DNA from: Robertmurraya sp. FSL R5-0851
GTDB lineage: Bacteria; Bacillota; Bacilli; Bacillales; Cytobacillaceae
Direction of reading: 5' to 3'
Assembly (NCBI RefSeq): GCF_038002965.1
Contig: NZ_JBBOOE010000001.1
Location: 4,383,001-4,447,000, forward strand
DNA: 64,000 nt
The notes beneath the pieces are model-generated. The model was not told the origin of the DNA. It saw only the letters and a list, made by a program, of their open reading frames with translations, and searched no databases. Made by a program: the position numbers and the translations under genes. Shown here in pieces: positions 7,682-15,898 of the stretch; the first letter of the stretch is position 1, and the number at the start of each line of letters is the position of its first letter.

Positions 7682-10282
7682 TTACGAGCCAGCGATTCCT
7701 AAATTTCTAACAGTGACCGTGTTCTGATTCCATTGAAGCTGTGCAATAATTCGAGTTAACACATTCCCATCGATAGTCAAGGGAATCGTAACATCAAATG
7801 CAGCACCGCTATTTCCACCTTCAACGCCACTCACCACACTATTCATGTCTAGGTTAAAATCGGTCGGAATGGCTCCTTCCATATCCTTTTCTACATTTCG
7901 CATAGCGTCTGTAAACCCTACACCAATTCCTGCCCCCATGTTCTCACCAATTCCTGCAAATACTCTTGAAGGAGAGTGGATTCCGAGGATACCTTTGACA
8001 CTACTCACAATGCCACCGACAAAGTTGCTAACCTTTTCTTTGATCCACCCAACCATCGAAGCAATTCCATTCCAAAGACCTCGGACAATGTTTACTCCAA
8101 CCTGTCCAATTGAAAGGGCGGCTTTTCCAATTCCAACAAGAATGGCAGAAACAATGGCTGGTAATTGCGCCAATAGTTGAGGTATAGCTCGAATTAGTCC
8201 AGCTGCTAATTGAATAATAAGCTTAATCCCCATTTCAACAATCTTTGGTAGATTGGCTGTAATAAAATTGATAATCGTTGCTATCAAGGTTGGCAAAGCT
8301 TCGATTAATCTAGGTAAGGCATTAATCAGTCCCATCGCCAATCCTTCAATAATTTTAAAAGCCGCCTCTAAAACCTTATCGAGGTTATTCAGGATGGTTT
8401 CTACAATTAAAAGAATGGCTGCAACAATAGAAGGAATGAGATTCGGTAAAGCTTCTCCAATTCCAGTCGCAAGCGTAATAATCATGGTTAAAGCAGCTTC
8501 AACCAAGGCTGGTAAGTTAGCAAGAATTCCTTCTACTAATGACAAAACGAGGTATAATGCCCCCTCTGTTATCTGAGGAAGTGCTTCGATAATTCCTTGA
8601 AGCAATGTCGTGACAATTTGCATAGCTGAATCGATAATGGTGGGAAGATTATCAATAATCGCTCCCGCAATCGACATGATGATTTGAAGCCCTAATGTCA
8701 CCAACTGTGGAAGCTGTGAAGCGATCAAATCGGTTATTCCCCTCATGGTTTCACCAATAACCTCTGAAATTTTACTGAAATCCCCTTCCGCTGCATTGAT
8801 ACCATTCGTAAGGTTCGAAAATAAGTCCGTTATCCCTGATGACACTTCACTGACAGCAGGTAAAAACACCCCTTGTAAGGAACGCTTCACACCTTCAAGC
8901 CCCTCGGTTAGGTTGTCATATTTCACTTCTTTGATTTGATTCAATGCATCCCCACTTGCAATGGTGCTATCTTTGATGCCTGCAAGAACAGGTAGTACAT
9001 TGGCCTCCAAATCTTCAAACTGCGTACCAAATAACTGAACACCAATCGTATTTTTGAGGAGCGGATCTTCAATTTCCTGTAGTCTTTCAACCACAGTGAA
9101 AAAAGCAGCATTCGCGGTCTCTCCACCTTCAGCAAACTTGCTCATCATCTCTTCTGCATTAAGACCTAGAGCGGTAAAAGCCTCGATACTCGTCTTACTA
9201 CCGTCTTTTGCTCGGATATTAAACTCTTTAACTGCATCCCCGACCTTATCAATACTAAAAGCACCGCTTTCTGCACCGGCAACCAAACTAGCAATAAACT
9301 CATCTGCACTTAACCCGAGTGATGCATATTGAACGGAGTATTCGTTCAAGGTATCTAACAGGTCGCCATTTTTGTCGGCCCCATTTTGAGCACCAGTTGC
9401 AATAATGTTGTAAGCTTCATCGGCGGAAATCCCAAAGTTTTTCATAAGAGCACCTGCAGCTCTGGCTGATTCTTGCATATCAAAGCCAAAAGTATCCCGC
9501 AAAGCAAAGCCGGACTCTGTGGCTTTTTCAAGTTCCTCGCCCATAAGTCCGGTTATCTTTTGTACTTCAGAAATCCCATTGGCCACATCCTCCAAGTTGT
9601 CACCAAAGTTGTGCTTGTACACGTTTTGAGCAACCTCACCTAACTCCTCAAGCTCTGCCCCGGTAGCACCTGTGGAGGCAGAAATCTGATTGACCGCCAT
9701 ATTGTACTCATCACCGAGCTTGATAAGGCTTGCCCCAGCAGCGACTGCGGCAGTACCAATGGCGGCTACGGCTGCCCCAATCGTTACCCCAATTCCTTTT
9801 AAAACACCGCCCAACTTTTCAAAACGACCAGAGGCATTCTCTGTTTGGTCGGCGGCATTTTGTACCTCATCCGCAAACTGCTCTGCCTCATCTTCAGCCT
9901 CATTAAACCCCTCGTTCAGCGTTTGAATGGCTTGGTTATTATTATCAAGCTCCTTCTCCATCTTCATTAATTCGGATTTCGCATTATTCAGCTGAATCTG
10001 CCAGTTTTGTGTTCGTCTGTCCGTTTCTCCAAATGATTCAGCAGCATTTCTAAGAGCAGCTTCTAATGTTTCGATTTTTTCTTTCTGAGCATCTACGGAC
10101 TTGTTCAGAACACTGTTTCTAGCAGTCAACGCTTCAAGAGATTGATCTTGCTTATCAAACTGAGCAGCAACAAGATTCATTTCACTGCCTAACACCTTGA
10201 AATTCCGGTTGATATCCCTCAACGCATTTTTAAAATCTTTCTCCCCTTCAACACCGATCCGAAGCCCGAAATTATCTGCCAC
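7682..10282 (-). CDS. Phage tail tape measure protein (866 aa)
   Basis: It sets tail length and is packed in the tail tube. An N-terminal coiled coil (about residues 30-140) is followed by the tape-measure core with a Gly/Ala-rich segment (IGAAVAAIGTAAVAAGASL) and then long amphipathic/hydrophobic repeats of the type LPxITEGALxLVLSLVEGIL between about residues 540 and 740. The start is GTG at 10282, preceded by GAGGAGG; the in-frame ATG at 10300 lies inside the ribosome site. Its length equals that of the right homologue at 30804-33404. Confidence 0.94.
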   Translation of the reverse strand: MADNFGLRIGVEGEKDFKNALRDINRNFKVLGSEMNLVAAQFDKQDQSLEALTARNSVLNKSVDAQKEKIETLEAALRNAAESFGETDRRTQNWQIQLNNAKSELMKMEKELDNNNQAIQTLNEGFNEAEDEAEQFADEVQNAADQTENASGRFEKLGGVLKGIGVTIGAAVAAIGTAAVAAGASLIKLGDEYNMAVNQISASTGATGAELEELGEVAQNVYKHNFGDNLEDVANGISEVQKITGLMGEELEKATESGFALRDTFGFDMQESARAAGALMKNFGISADEAYNIIATGAQNGADKNGDLLDTLNEYSVQYASLGLSADEFIASLVAGAESGAFSIDKVGDAVKEFNIRAKDGSKTSIEAFTALGLNAEEMMSKFAEGGETANAAFFTVVERLQEIEDPLLKNTIGVQLFGTQFEDLEANVLPVLAGIKDSTIASGDALNQIKEVKYDNLTEGLEGVKRSLQGVFLPAVSEVSSGITDLFSNLTNGINAAEGDFSKISEVIGETMRGITDLIASQLPQLVTLGLQIIMSIAGAIIDNLPTIIDSAMQIVTTLLQGIIEALPQITEGALYLVLSLVEGILANLPALVEAALTMIITLATGIGEALPNLIPSIVAAILLIVETILNNLDKVLEAAFKIIEGLAMGLINALPRLIEALPTLIATIINFITANLPKIVEMGIKLIIQLAAGLIRAIPQLLAQLPAIVSAILVGIGKAALSIGQVGVNIVRGLWNGIASMVGWIKEKVSNFVGGIVSSVKGILGIHSPSRVFAGIGENMGAGIGVGFTDAMRNVEKDMEGAIPTDFNLDMNSVVSGVEGGNSGAAFDVTIPLTIDGNVLTRIIAQLQWNQNTVTVRNLGIAGS

Positions 10283-10309
10283 GACTCCACCTCCTCTCAT
10301 TTAGGGCAT

Positions 10310-10336
10310 AAAAAAGACACCCTTTTATAGAGTGCC
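10310..10336 (-). terminator. Terminator of the small inserted cassette
   Basis: On the minus strand GGCACTC and GGGTGTC form a 7-pair stem (two wobbles) around TATAAAA, followed by TTTTTT. It lies just after the stop of the 93-residue gene and before the tape measure gene. Confidence 0.75.
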
Positions 10337-10346
10337 TATTGCTCTG

Positions 10347-10628
10347 TTACAGATAGTAACGAATGATTAATCTAGAACCAAATCCCTTTGTTTCCGTATT
10401 ACCAGCCTTTGGATTTGGTAATTGAACGACTTCATCTCCAGGTTTCATGCTCTTATACATTGCTCTACAACAGCTGGCCATTCTAGCATTCTTCCCTTTA
10501 TGATCTCCCATCATTTTATGGAGCGTACCACTACAAACTTCAATGCTGCTTTCCCCACATTCCCTTGCATCTACCTTCAGTCTATCAATCTCTTTCATAA
10601 AATCCTCAAGCTTTGGAATCTCCATCAC
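10347..10628 (-). CDS. Small cassette protein of unknown function (93 aa)
   Basis: I cannot name the family. The core pattern is SIEVCSGTLHKMMG, then ARMASCCRAMYKSMKPGDEV, then a Gly-rich stretch ending SRLIIRYYL. Paired Cys and the His suggest a compact fold, perhaps metal-binding. It is absent from the right prophage, where the neighbouring genes are adjacent. It has its own promoter and terminator, so it is expressed independently of the late genes, as expected for a moron. It could act in the lysogen, for example in exclusion, but nothing in the sequence proves that. Confidence 0.7.
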   Translation of the reverse strand: MMEIPKLEDFMKEIDRLKVDARECGESSIEVCSGTLHKMMGDHKGKNARMASCCRAMYKSMKPGDEVVQLPNPKAGNTETKGFGSRLIIRYYL

Positions 10629-10652
10629 TACAACCCCTTTCCCTTTTTTCGG

Positions 10653-10683
10653 ATTGTATCACAAATACTTTTTTGTAAGTCAA
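10653..10683 (-). promoter_or_regulatory. Promoter of the 93-aa cassette gene
   Basis: The minus strand has TTGACT (10678-10683), 19 bases, TACAAT (10653-10658), with TGTGA directly before the -10. Spacing and the GTGA element match the four other conserved promoter blocks. Upstream lies a run of CACA/CACAG repeats. Confidence 0.68.
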
Positions 10684-10786
10684 GACTGTGACTGTGTATT
10701 GTGATTTGTGGTGTGATAGGAGAAAAAACCTGATTTTCCAAGGACTCAGGGCACTTTTTAGCTATTGAAAAAATTTTTCCAGACCC

Positions 10787-11400
10787 CTAAATCCCCACCG
10801 GAATCACATCATCAATGAAGATTTCCTGCTTTGGTTTAGCTATTCCAGTAAACTGCTTATGGCATTCCCATAAGTCCATCAGATGTCCTAAAGGCAAAAG
10901 CCACACTTCTTCTTCACTTCGATTTAATTGGGCCGTGCCATAATAAATCAGTCGGATAAACAATTCATCATCGCTTACCCGACTTCCACGTTTTTTGATG
11001 GCTCACTCTCAATATGTCGTTTAGTTCCTTTCAACATGCTGGCCATGATCGCATTTTTGTACTCTGCCAACTCAAAAGGAGTGGTCAATAATTCCACATC
11101 CTCCTCTGTCAGCAGTTCTTTCTTCGCATCTTTATTTCGTAAATTATGAATGAGAATCGACTGATTTGCTAATAAGGTTATGAGCCAGACGATTTCATCT
11201 AGTGCAAGTTCAAAGTCTTTCGTATTCATCAGCTTGGCACCAAGGTTCTCAAGGCCACCATAGCGTTTCGCGATTTCTTTCGTGGCCTTTGTGGTTAAAA
11301 TCAATTTATATTCCGTACCACCAATATCAATTACAGCACTTCTTTCTTCTGCTGCAAAATCAATATCTAATGGTGCCGTCTCTACAGTTTTATTACTCAC
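10787..11400 (-). CDS. Tail assembly chaperone GT fusion made by -1 frameshifting
   Basis: The chaperone frame contains the canonical heptamer A-AAA-AAC at 10990-10996, four codons before the stop of the short product. A -1 slip there reads on as CGT GGA AGT into a 67-codon extension (KKRGSRVSDDELFIRLIYYG onward) that ends at a TAG at 10787-10789. This mirrors gpG/gpGT of lambda, where the long form binds tail tube protein while the G part coats the tape measure protein. Heptamer and extension are conserved in the right prophage. Frameshift efficiency cannot be judged here. Confidence 0.85.
10975..11400 (-). CDS. Tail assembly chaperone G (141 aa)
   Basis: This is the short form of the tail chaperone. 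It lies between major tail protein and tape measure genes, the invariant place for this function in siphophages. The start is GTG at 11400 with AAAGGATG upstream. It is mostly helical and has FAAEERSAVIDIGG near the N-terminus and ends SEPSKNVEVG. The homologue is at 33627-34037. The gene overlaps the -1 frame extension described separately. Confidence 0.85.
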   Translation of the reverse strand: MSNKTVETAPLDIDFAAEERSAVIDIGGTEYKLILTTKATKEIAKRYGGLENLGAKLMNTKDFELALDEIVWLITLLANQSILIHNLRNKDAKKELLTEEDVELLTTPFELAEYKNAIMASMLKGTKRHIESEPSKNVEVG

Positions 11401-11420
11401 TTTTCATCATCCTTTCCAGC

Positions 11421-12302
11421 CTATGATACCGTCACGGTCGCTACAGTCGTGGTAACACTATTAGCACCAACAGAACTTAACACGCAGTAATAATAATAAG
11501 TTCCTGCTGTAAGATCAGTTGGGATGTCAAAGCTGGCTGATGTTTCCCCATTGATAATGGTTCCACCGACTGTACTATCAACAGTGTTTTCATACCACTG
11601 ATACGTGATTGGATTGCTAGTGTTAGTCGTTGCAACCACCGATAAACTACCAGAAATACTTCCTGCCACCACTTCCGTTAAATCAGCTGGCTGAGATGTA
11701 ATGGTGATGGTTGGCGTAACGGGTGAAAAATCCGGCTCGTAAACGGTGGAAAACCAATTTGTAATGGTTTCTTGAGATACGCCATTATCCCCTTCCGTCA
11801 CTTCCGCCTTCCATGGATGCTTGTTTTCTGCATCCAGTTTGTTTCGCCTAAACACCGTTCCTTCTATGGTGGGACTACTAAAGGTAATCGATTCACCTTT
11901 GGTCGCAAGGGAAGTTGTAGGAATGCTAAAGATAACGCGATACAGCCAAAAATATCGGTACTTTCCGTTTGATTTTTTTGCACGAAACCCAACTGCCACA
12001 GGCTTTCCACCATCCTCACTCCTTGATATCACGACATTATTGCTGTCAATTTTGCTACCTGTTAAATCCTGGGCTACCAGCGGGCCAATATCATCAATCC
12101 CAAGAGTTAGCGTGCCGCTATTAAACTCTTTCACTACTTCCGCTGCCCCGTCATCCGCATACAGAATGGCTTCCATCAGCTCGACACTAAGTTCGGCAGT
12201 CATGGCTTTTGCCAAGATCTTAGGCGTTCCATAAGTTTCATTGCCATTCTCATCTTCCGTGATGTTGGCATAAAACAATCGATCCAATCCTATCGTTGCC
12301 AT
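11421..12302 (-). CDS. Major tail protein with C-terminal Ig-like domain (293 aa)
   Basis: It forms the tail tube. Residues 1-195 (MATIGLDRLFYANITEDENG start, YADDGAAEVVKEFNSGTLTLGIDDIG) match the phi13-type major tail protein. A C-terminal domain of about 90 residues (TITSQPADLTEVV, YQWYENT, LTAGTYYYYCVLSS) is an Ig-like beta domain, a common decoration exposed on the tail surface. The homologue is at 34052-34933; the Ig-like part differs more than the rest. Confidence 0.92.
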   Translation of the reverse strand: MATIGLDRLFYANITEDENGNETYGTPKILAKAMTAELSVELMEAILYADDGAAEVVKEFNSGTLTLGIDDIGPLVAQDLTGSKIDSNNVVISRSEDGGKPVAVGFRAKKSNGKYRYFWLYRVIFSIPTTSLATKGESITFSSPTIEGTVFRRNKLDAENKHPWKAEVTEGDNGVSQETITNWFSTVYEPDFSPVTPTITITSQPADLTEVVAGSISGSLSVVATTNTSNPITYQWYENTVDSTVGGTIINGETSASFDIPTDLTAGTYYYYCVLSSVGANSVTTTVATVTVS

Positions 12303-12647
12303 TTACTCATCCTCCATTTCATATTCTTTCAAAACATCTATTGCATAGTGATGGTACTTCGTATCATGTTCAAACCCGATATATTGCCGGTCTGTGATAG
12401 TCATGCCTCCAGCTAGAAATACCTTTGTTAATTGTTTTTTCAATGCCTGATAATTTCTTTTCGTAAAAAGTGAAAGTCTTGCTTCCTCAATAATGTTATG
12501 GGCCTGGTTGTCCGCGTAAAAATCCAATCGATCTGACATAGGAGTAATGACGATATATTCATCAGGAGGCTTTCCCGAAAAAACACCTGTTTCAATTGGA
12601 ATGCCCACAGGTTCTAGCAGGTCCATGATGTCTTTTAAAAGACTCAT
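12303..12647 (-). CDS. Tail terminator/completion-like protein (114 aa)
   Basis: A small alpha/beta protein (PVGIPIETGVFSGKPPDEYIV, DFYADNQA, HHYAIDVLKEYEMEDE) in the position of the tail terminator, just before the major tail protein and after the HK97 gp10-like gene. The start overlaps the previous stop by four bases. The homologue is at 34934-35278. The role is inferred mainly from synteny. Confidence 0.75.
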   Translation of the reverse strand: MSLLKDIMDLLEPVGIPIETGVFSGKPPDEYIVITPMSDRLDFYADNQAHNIIEEARLSLFTKRNYQALKKQLTKVFLAGGMTITDRQYIGFEHDTKYHHYAIDVLKEYEMEDE

Positions 12648-13078
12648 AGTTTTTCAATCTCCTTCTCCAGCGCCTTTTCCATCGCTTCAACACAAGCTTT
12701 TCTTGTTGCTGATTTGGTTGGTTTTAACCAAGGCCTAGGAGGCTGACCTGATTTTCCATACTCGAGTACGGCCGCCTTCAAGGCATTGGATACTCCTTTG
12801 CTGTCTTTTGTTGTCGGGACTCCTACTCGCAAATTCCAGTCTCCGTTTGCATTTTGCGTAGGCTTTGTCGCTTCAAGAGAGGCTAACAATTCACCAGTGG
12901 ATTGAGAAGGCTCTTTTGTTCCTTGTCCAATTCTAGCAGCTAAGTTTGTTTTTGCTTTCTGAATAACGGGCTCAGCCCCTTTTTCTAACACTCTTGGAAC
13001 GATTTCATCAAAGCGATTGTTTAACTTGGAGATTCTTTCTAAAAACGCATCCGGCATTTTCACTGCTGCTCTTGCCAT
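12644..13078 (-). CDS. HK97 gp10-like head-tail protein (144 aa)
   Basis: A basic, helix-rich protein with RISKLNNRFDEIVPRVLEKG and the repeated Lys/Arg pattern of the HK97 gp10 family, which joins heads to tails. It ends in a Glu/Lys-rich helix (AMEKALEKEIEKL). The ribosome site GGGGTGAT precedes the ATG at 13078. It lies between head-tail adaptor and tail terminator genes. The homologue is at 35275-35709. Confidence 0.83.
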   Translation of the reverse strand: MARAAVKMPDAFLERISKLNNRFDEIVPRVLEKGAEPVIQKAKTNLAARIGQGTKEPSQSTGELLASLEATKPTQNANGDWNLRVGVPTTKDSKGVSNALKAAVLEYGKSGQPPRPWLKPTKSATRKACVEAMEKALEKEIEKL

Positions 13079-13082
13079 CCCA

Positions 13083-13445
13083 TCACCCCTTCGATCCAGT
13101 TACTTTTTCAGCTAGTACCTCCACATACATGCCCCGCCCTTTGATATCCTCAACACTTAATATGTTATAGCGTTCATCTTTGCAAACAATGATGAATTCA
13201 GTCGTAATATTGATGCCTCTAGGTTTTCTAAAACGAAAAAGAGAACTAGCCTCACTAAAGCTAGCCCTATTCTTCCACGCTTCACTTCCATGGCGATTTT
13301 CCTTATAAGCTCTCATAGATGTGACAAGCAGGTCTTGTTTGGATACAAACCCTTCTTCATCCCTGATGGATACAAACCCTTCTTCATCCCTGATGGATAC
13401 ATTCTCATATATTTCTATAAAGCTATTCATTTTCCCAAAGCTCAT
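13083..13445 (-). CDS. Head closure / head-tail adaptor protein with internal duplication (120 aa)
   Basis: It corresponds to phage head-tail adaptor proteins of the SPP1 gp16 type that close the portal. It contains a tandem copy of SIRDEEGFV (residues about 18-35), made by an exact 27-bp duplication at 13341-13394; the homologue at 35714-36049 has one copy. The rest (MRAYKENRHGSEAWKNRASFSEASSLFRFRKP) is conserved. It overlaps the connector gene by four bases. The duplication is in frame, so the protein may still work. Confidence 0.85.
   Translation of the reverse strand: MSFGKMNSFIEIYENVSIRDEEGFVSIRDEEGFVSKQDLLVTSMRAYKENRHGSEAWKNRASFSEASSLFRFRKPRGINITTEFIIVCKDERYNILSVEDIKGRGMYVEVLAEKVTGSKG
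13341..13394. repeat. Exact 27-bp tandem duplication inside the head closure gene
   Basis: Two identical 27-base units, 13341-13367 and 13368-13394, lie side by side; they add nine codons. The right prophage homologue has a single unit. Confidence 0.95.
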
Positions 13446-13753
13446 ATGATCACGTCCCTATTAAGGCGGAGAAGCGTATTAACCACATTCCAAACTTGCT
13501 TACTCGCTTCCACATTATCCGCAAAAAAGCCGCCCGTGCTCCCATCCCGACTCTCATAAAAGTGGGAAGATAGCATGATGACGGCTTGTTCGGTCGTTGG
13601 ACTCATTGGGTTTTCCGCATAAAAGCCCTCTGGTTTCTTTTGATAACTCTCCGCATAGGAAACAGCGGCGGTGATGAAGCTGTTAAGCAGAGTATCATCT
13701 TCGTTATGTTCTATGATCAGATTTTGTTTCACTTTTGAGAGTAAGTTCTCCAT
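13442..13753 (-). CDS. Head-tail connector protein (103 aa)
   Basis: It matches the gp6-like head-tail connector family: a short helical protein (VKQNLIIEHNEDDTLLNSFITAAVSYAESYQ) followed by a second helix pair and a loop with SRDGSTGGF. It lies after the capsid genes. ATG at 13753 is nine bases after GGAGG; a GTG one codon upstream is the alternative. The homologue is at 36046-36357. Confidence 0.85.
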   Translation of the reverse strand: MENLLSKVKQNLIIEHNEDDTLLNSFITAAVSYAESYQKKPEGFYAENPMSPTTEQAVIMLSSHFYESRDGSTGGFFADNVEASKQVWNVVNTLLRLNRDVII

Positions 13754-13766
13754 CACCGCTTACCTC

Positions 13767-13988
13767 CTATTGTGAATTCATTAAACCGGCAGCTTTTAAC
13801 TTGGCTAATAGTGCATTAAAATCCACCACTAGCCCAGCGACATCCACCGCTGTACTATCCGCTTGGTTATCGGCTGGTTGGACTTCTGTACCTCCAAACA
13901 ACAACTTGCCTTCAGAAGTAATTTCTAAAGTGCCTCCAATAACAGTCCTCTCGCCGCCTTGCTCAGTATAGTTTTTTACATTACTCAT
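13767..13988 (-). CDS. Head fibre-like small protein (73 aa)
   Basis: A short acidic protein with VKNYTEQGGERTVIGGTLEI and a C-terminal helix FNALLAKLKAAGLM, as in small head decoration/fibre proteins encoded directly after the capsid gene. The homologue is at 36371-36586. The exact role is not proven by sequence. Confidence 0.72.
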   Translation of the reverse strand: MSNVKNYTEQGGERTVIGGTLEITSEGKLLFGGTEVQPADNQADSTAVDVAGLVVDFNALLAKLKAAGLMNSQ

Positions 13989-13998
13989 TAAGCCTCAC

Positions 13999-15192
13999 CT
14001 ACGCTTTCTGCTGAAGTACTTTAATTGCTTCAGGAAGAATTAACTTTCCATCTACCCGCTGCGATGCCTTAAACCCTACTTGTCCTGTTGCGGCATATAG
14101 TTCATTCAATCGTTGGAAAGAACGACCTTGGCGGTCAGCTACCCAGTAATACCCGAAGTCACCAAAAGCGATCGTCTTGGCTCCTGCAGCAACCGTTGGG
14201 ACGTAAGCGGAAGTTTTCACCGGACGATTTAAAATCGTGTCTGGTTGTCCTGCCTGGATAGATGGTTGCCAGAGATATTGGCCATTGCCGTCTTTTAGCT
14301 TACGAATGAGTTTGATTGTGGCATCGTTCATAACAAAGATTGCCTTTTTACGATATGGCGATTTTAATGAATAGAATAAATCCATGATCTCATCCACAGT
14401 AATAGCAGTTGCTGATGCGGCTGTGATTCCAAGTTCAGCTCCACCGGTTGCATTAAAAATGCCAGTCGGCTTTCCGGTACCATCTCCCACGAGGAATGCT
14501 TCCTCTTCCTTGGCACCAATCCGTCTGGCAAATTCTTTTGCAATATAGGCTTCTAAATTAAAAACACTGTCGTTCAATAACTCTTCTGATACTTTAATCA
14601 TTGTCGCTAACTTGTAAGCTCCAATGGAAACTTGACCAAAGCTGTCATCTGACTCTGGAATTAACCCTTCTTCATCCACCCATGATGCTGTTCCTTTGGA
14701 TGCCACAACCGGAATTTTACGATCACCTGATGAAGTGGTGATGACCTTGGCTAAGGAACGGAAGATATTTTCCTCTTCTAGAGCCTCAATAAGTGTTCGT
14801 TCAAATTCATCTGGAGCAAGGTAACCTCCTTCAGAATCTGTTCCAATTTTCAAGGAGTTTTGTACGTCAAAACTGCTTTTGTTTCTCATCGCCTTCCAGA
14901 AGGCATCCTTGTATTCATCGGTAGCTCGTCCTGTTTTTTGCCCCTCAGTTCCTGTGGGTTTTGAGGTGATCGGATTGTTTAAAGGTTTAGAAAGCTCCAG
15001 GTCAATGGCCTGTTGTCGTTCAAGACGGTCGATTTCTTTTCCGAGATTCACAACCTCCGCTTCCATCCTTTCATAAGTGGTCGTATCTTCTGCTGAAAGA
15101 ATGCCATCTTCTCCTCTTTTTGAATCAAGAAATGCCTTGGCTGCTTCCCATGCTTTTGCTCGTTTTTCACGAAGTTCTAAAACTTTACTCAT
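13999..15192 (-). CDS. Major capsid protein, HK97 fold (397 aa)
   Basis: It builds the icosahedral head. The first 105 residues form a charged coiled coil (delta/scaffold domain: LELREKRAKAWEAAK, LGKEIDRLERQQ) that is usually removed by the protease encoded upstream. The remainder is a typical HK97 capsid: GGYLAPDEFERTLIEALEEEN, EGLIPESDDSFGQVSIGAYKL, TGKPTGIFNATGG and a C-terminal beta region. The start has GGAGGAG upstream. The homologue at 36596-37789 has identical length. Confidence 0.96.
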   Translation of the reverse strand: MSKVLELREKRAKAWEAAKAFLDSKRGEDGILSAEDTTTYERMEAEVVNLGKEIDRLERQQAIDLELSKPLNNPITSKPTGTEGQKTGRATDEYKDAFWKAMRNKSSFDVQNSLKIGTDSEGGYLAPDEFERTLIEALEEENIFRSLAKVITTSSGDRKIPVVASKGTASWVDEEGLIPESDDSFGQVSIGAYKLATMIKVSEELLNDSVFNLEAYIAKEFARRIGAKEEEAFLVGDGTGKPTGIFNATGGAELGITAASATAITVDEIMDLFYSLKSPYRKKAIFVMNDATIKLIRKLKDGNGQYLWQPSIQAGQPDTILNRPVKTSAYVPTVAAGAKTIAFGDFGYYWVADRQGRSFQRLNELYAATGQVGFKASQRVDGKLILPEAIKVLQQKA

Positions 15193-15208
15193 ATTGTTTG
15201 TCTCCTCC

Positions 15209-15895
15209 TTAAAATTTCAAGAGTTCGAGTCTCTTGTCCAAAATGCTGATATCTGTGCCTGTTTTCTTTTCCCTTTGCGGTAACTTGTGCAGGAATGAAT
15301 TCACAACTGCCATTTGGCTATAAATCATTCCTTCCTCTGGTGGGGCTTCTTCGCTTTCATTTTGAAACATGATGCCATCGGCAAATCCAAGTTCCACTGC
15401 CTTTTTGGAGTTAAACCAGCTCTCCGCATCCATCATGTGTGAGAGTTTTATCCTTGAAAGACCGGTTTTTAATTCATAGGCATTTATGATGCTTTCTTTT
15501 ACCTCACTCAACATATCAATGGCTTTTTTCATTTCAGCTGTATCACCAAAGGCAATGGTCATCGGATTATGAATCATCATCATCGAAACTGGCGACATGA
15601 AAACATCTCCGCCAGCCATCGCAATGACCGAGGCGGCACTAGCAGCTATTCCATCAATTTTCACAGTCACATGACCTTTGTAATCCATGAGCATGTTGTA
15701 GATTTGACTGGCTGCAAACACATCACCTCCAGGCGAATTAATCCAGATGGTGATATCGCCACCCTCATTCATTAGTTCTGACTTAAACTGTCTCGGTGTG
15801 ACTTCATCACCAAACCACGATTCTTCAGCAATGACGCCATCAAGATAAAGGGTCCTGCCTTCTTCGTTCTTGACCCAATTCCAAAACTTCTTCAA
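15209..15895 (-). CDS. ClpP-like head maturation protease (228 aa)
   Basis: A ClpP/S14-family serine protease that processes the prohead. The nucleophile lies in IDGIAASAASVIAMAGG and the catalytic histidine in MMMIHNP, with the preceding NSPGGDVFAASQIY loop. It starts at a TTG at 15895 next to GGAGGGATAAACC. It sits between portal and capsid genes, the standard order. The homologue at 37803-38489 starts with ATG. Confidence 0.94.
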   Translation of the reverse strand: MKKFWNWVKNEEGRTLYLDGVIAEESWFGDEVTPRQFKSELMNEGGDITIWINSPGGDVFAASQIYNMLMDYKGHVTVKIDGIAASAASVIAMAGGDVFMSPVSMMMIHNPMTIAFGDTAEMKKAIDMLSEVKESIINAYELKTGLSRIKLSHMMDAESWFNSKKAVELGFADGIMFQNESEEAPPEEGMIYSQMAVVNSFLHKLPQREKKTGTDISILDKRLELLKF

Positions 15896-15898
15896 GGT

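Noticed and set aside
7845..9926. Several plus-strand open frames of 60-110 codons opposite the tape measure gene
   Set aside because: They mirror a long, well-supported gene, lack ribosome sites and have the skewed composition expected of antisense frames.
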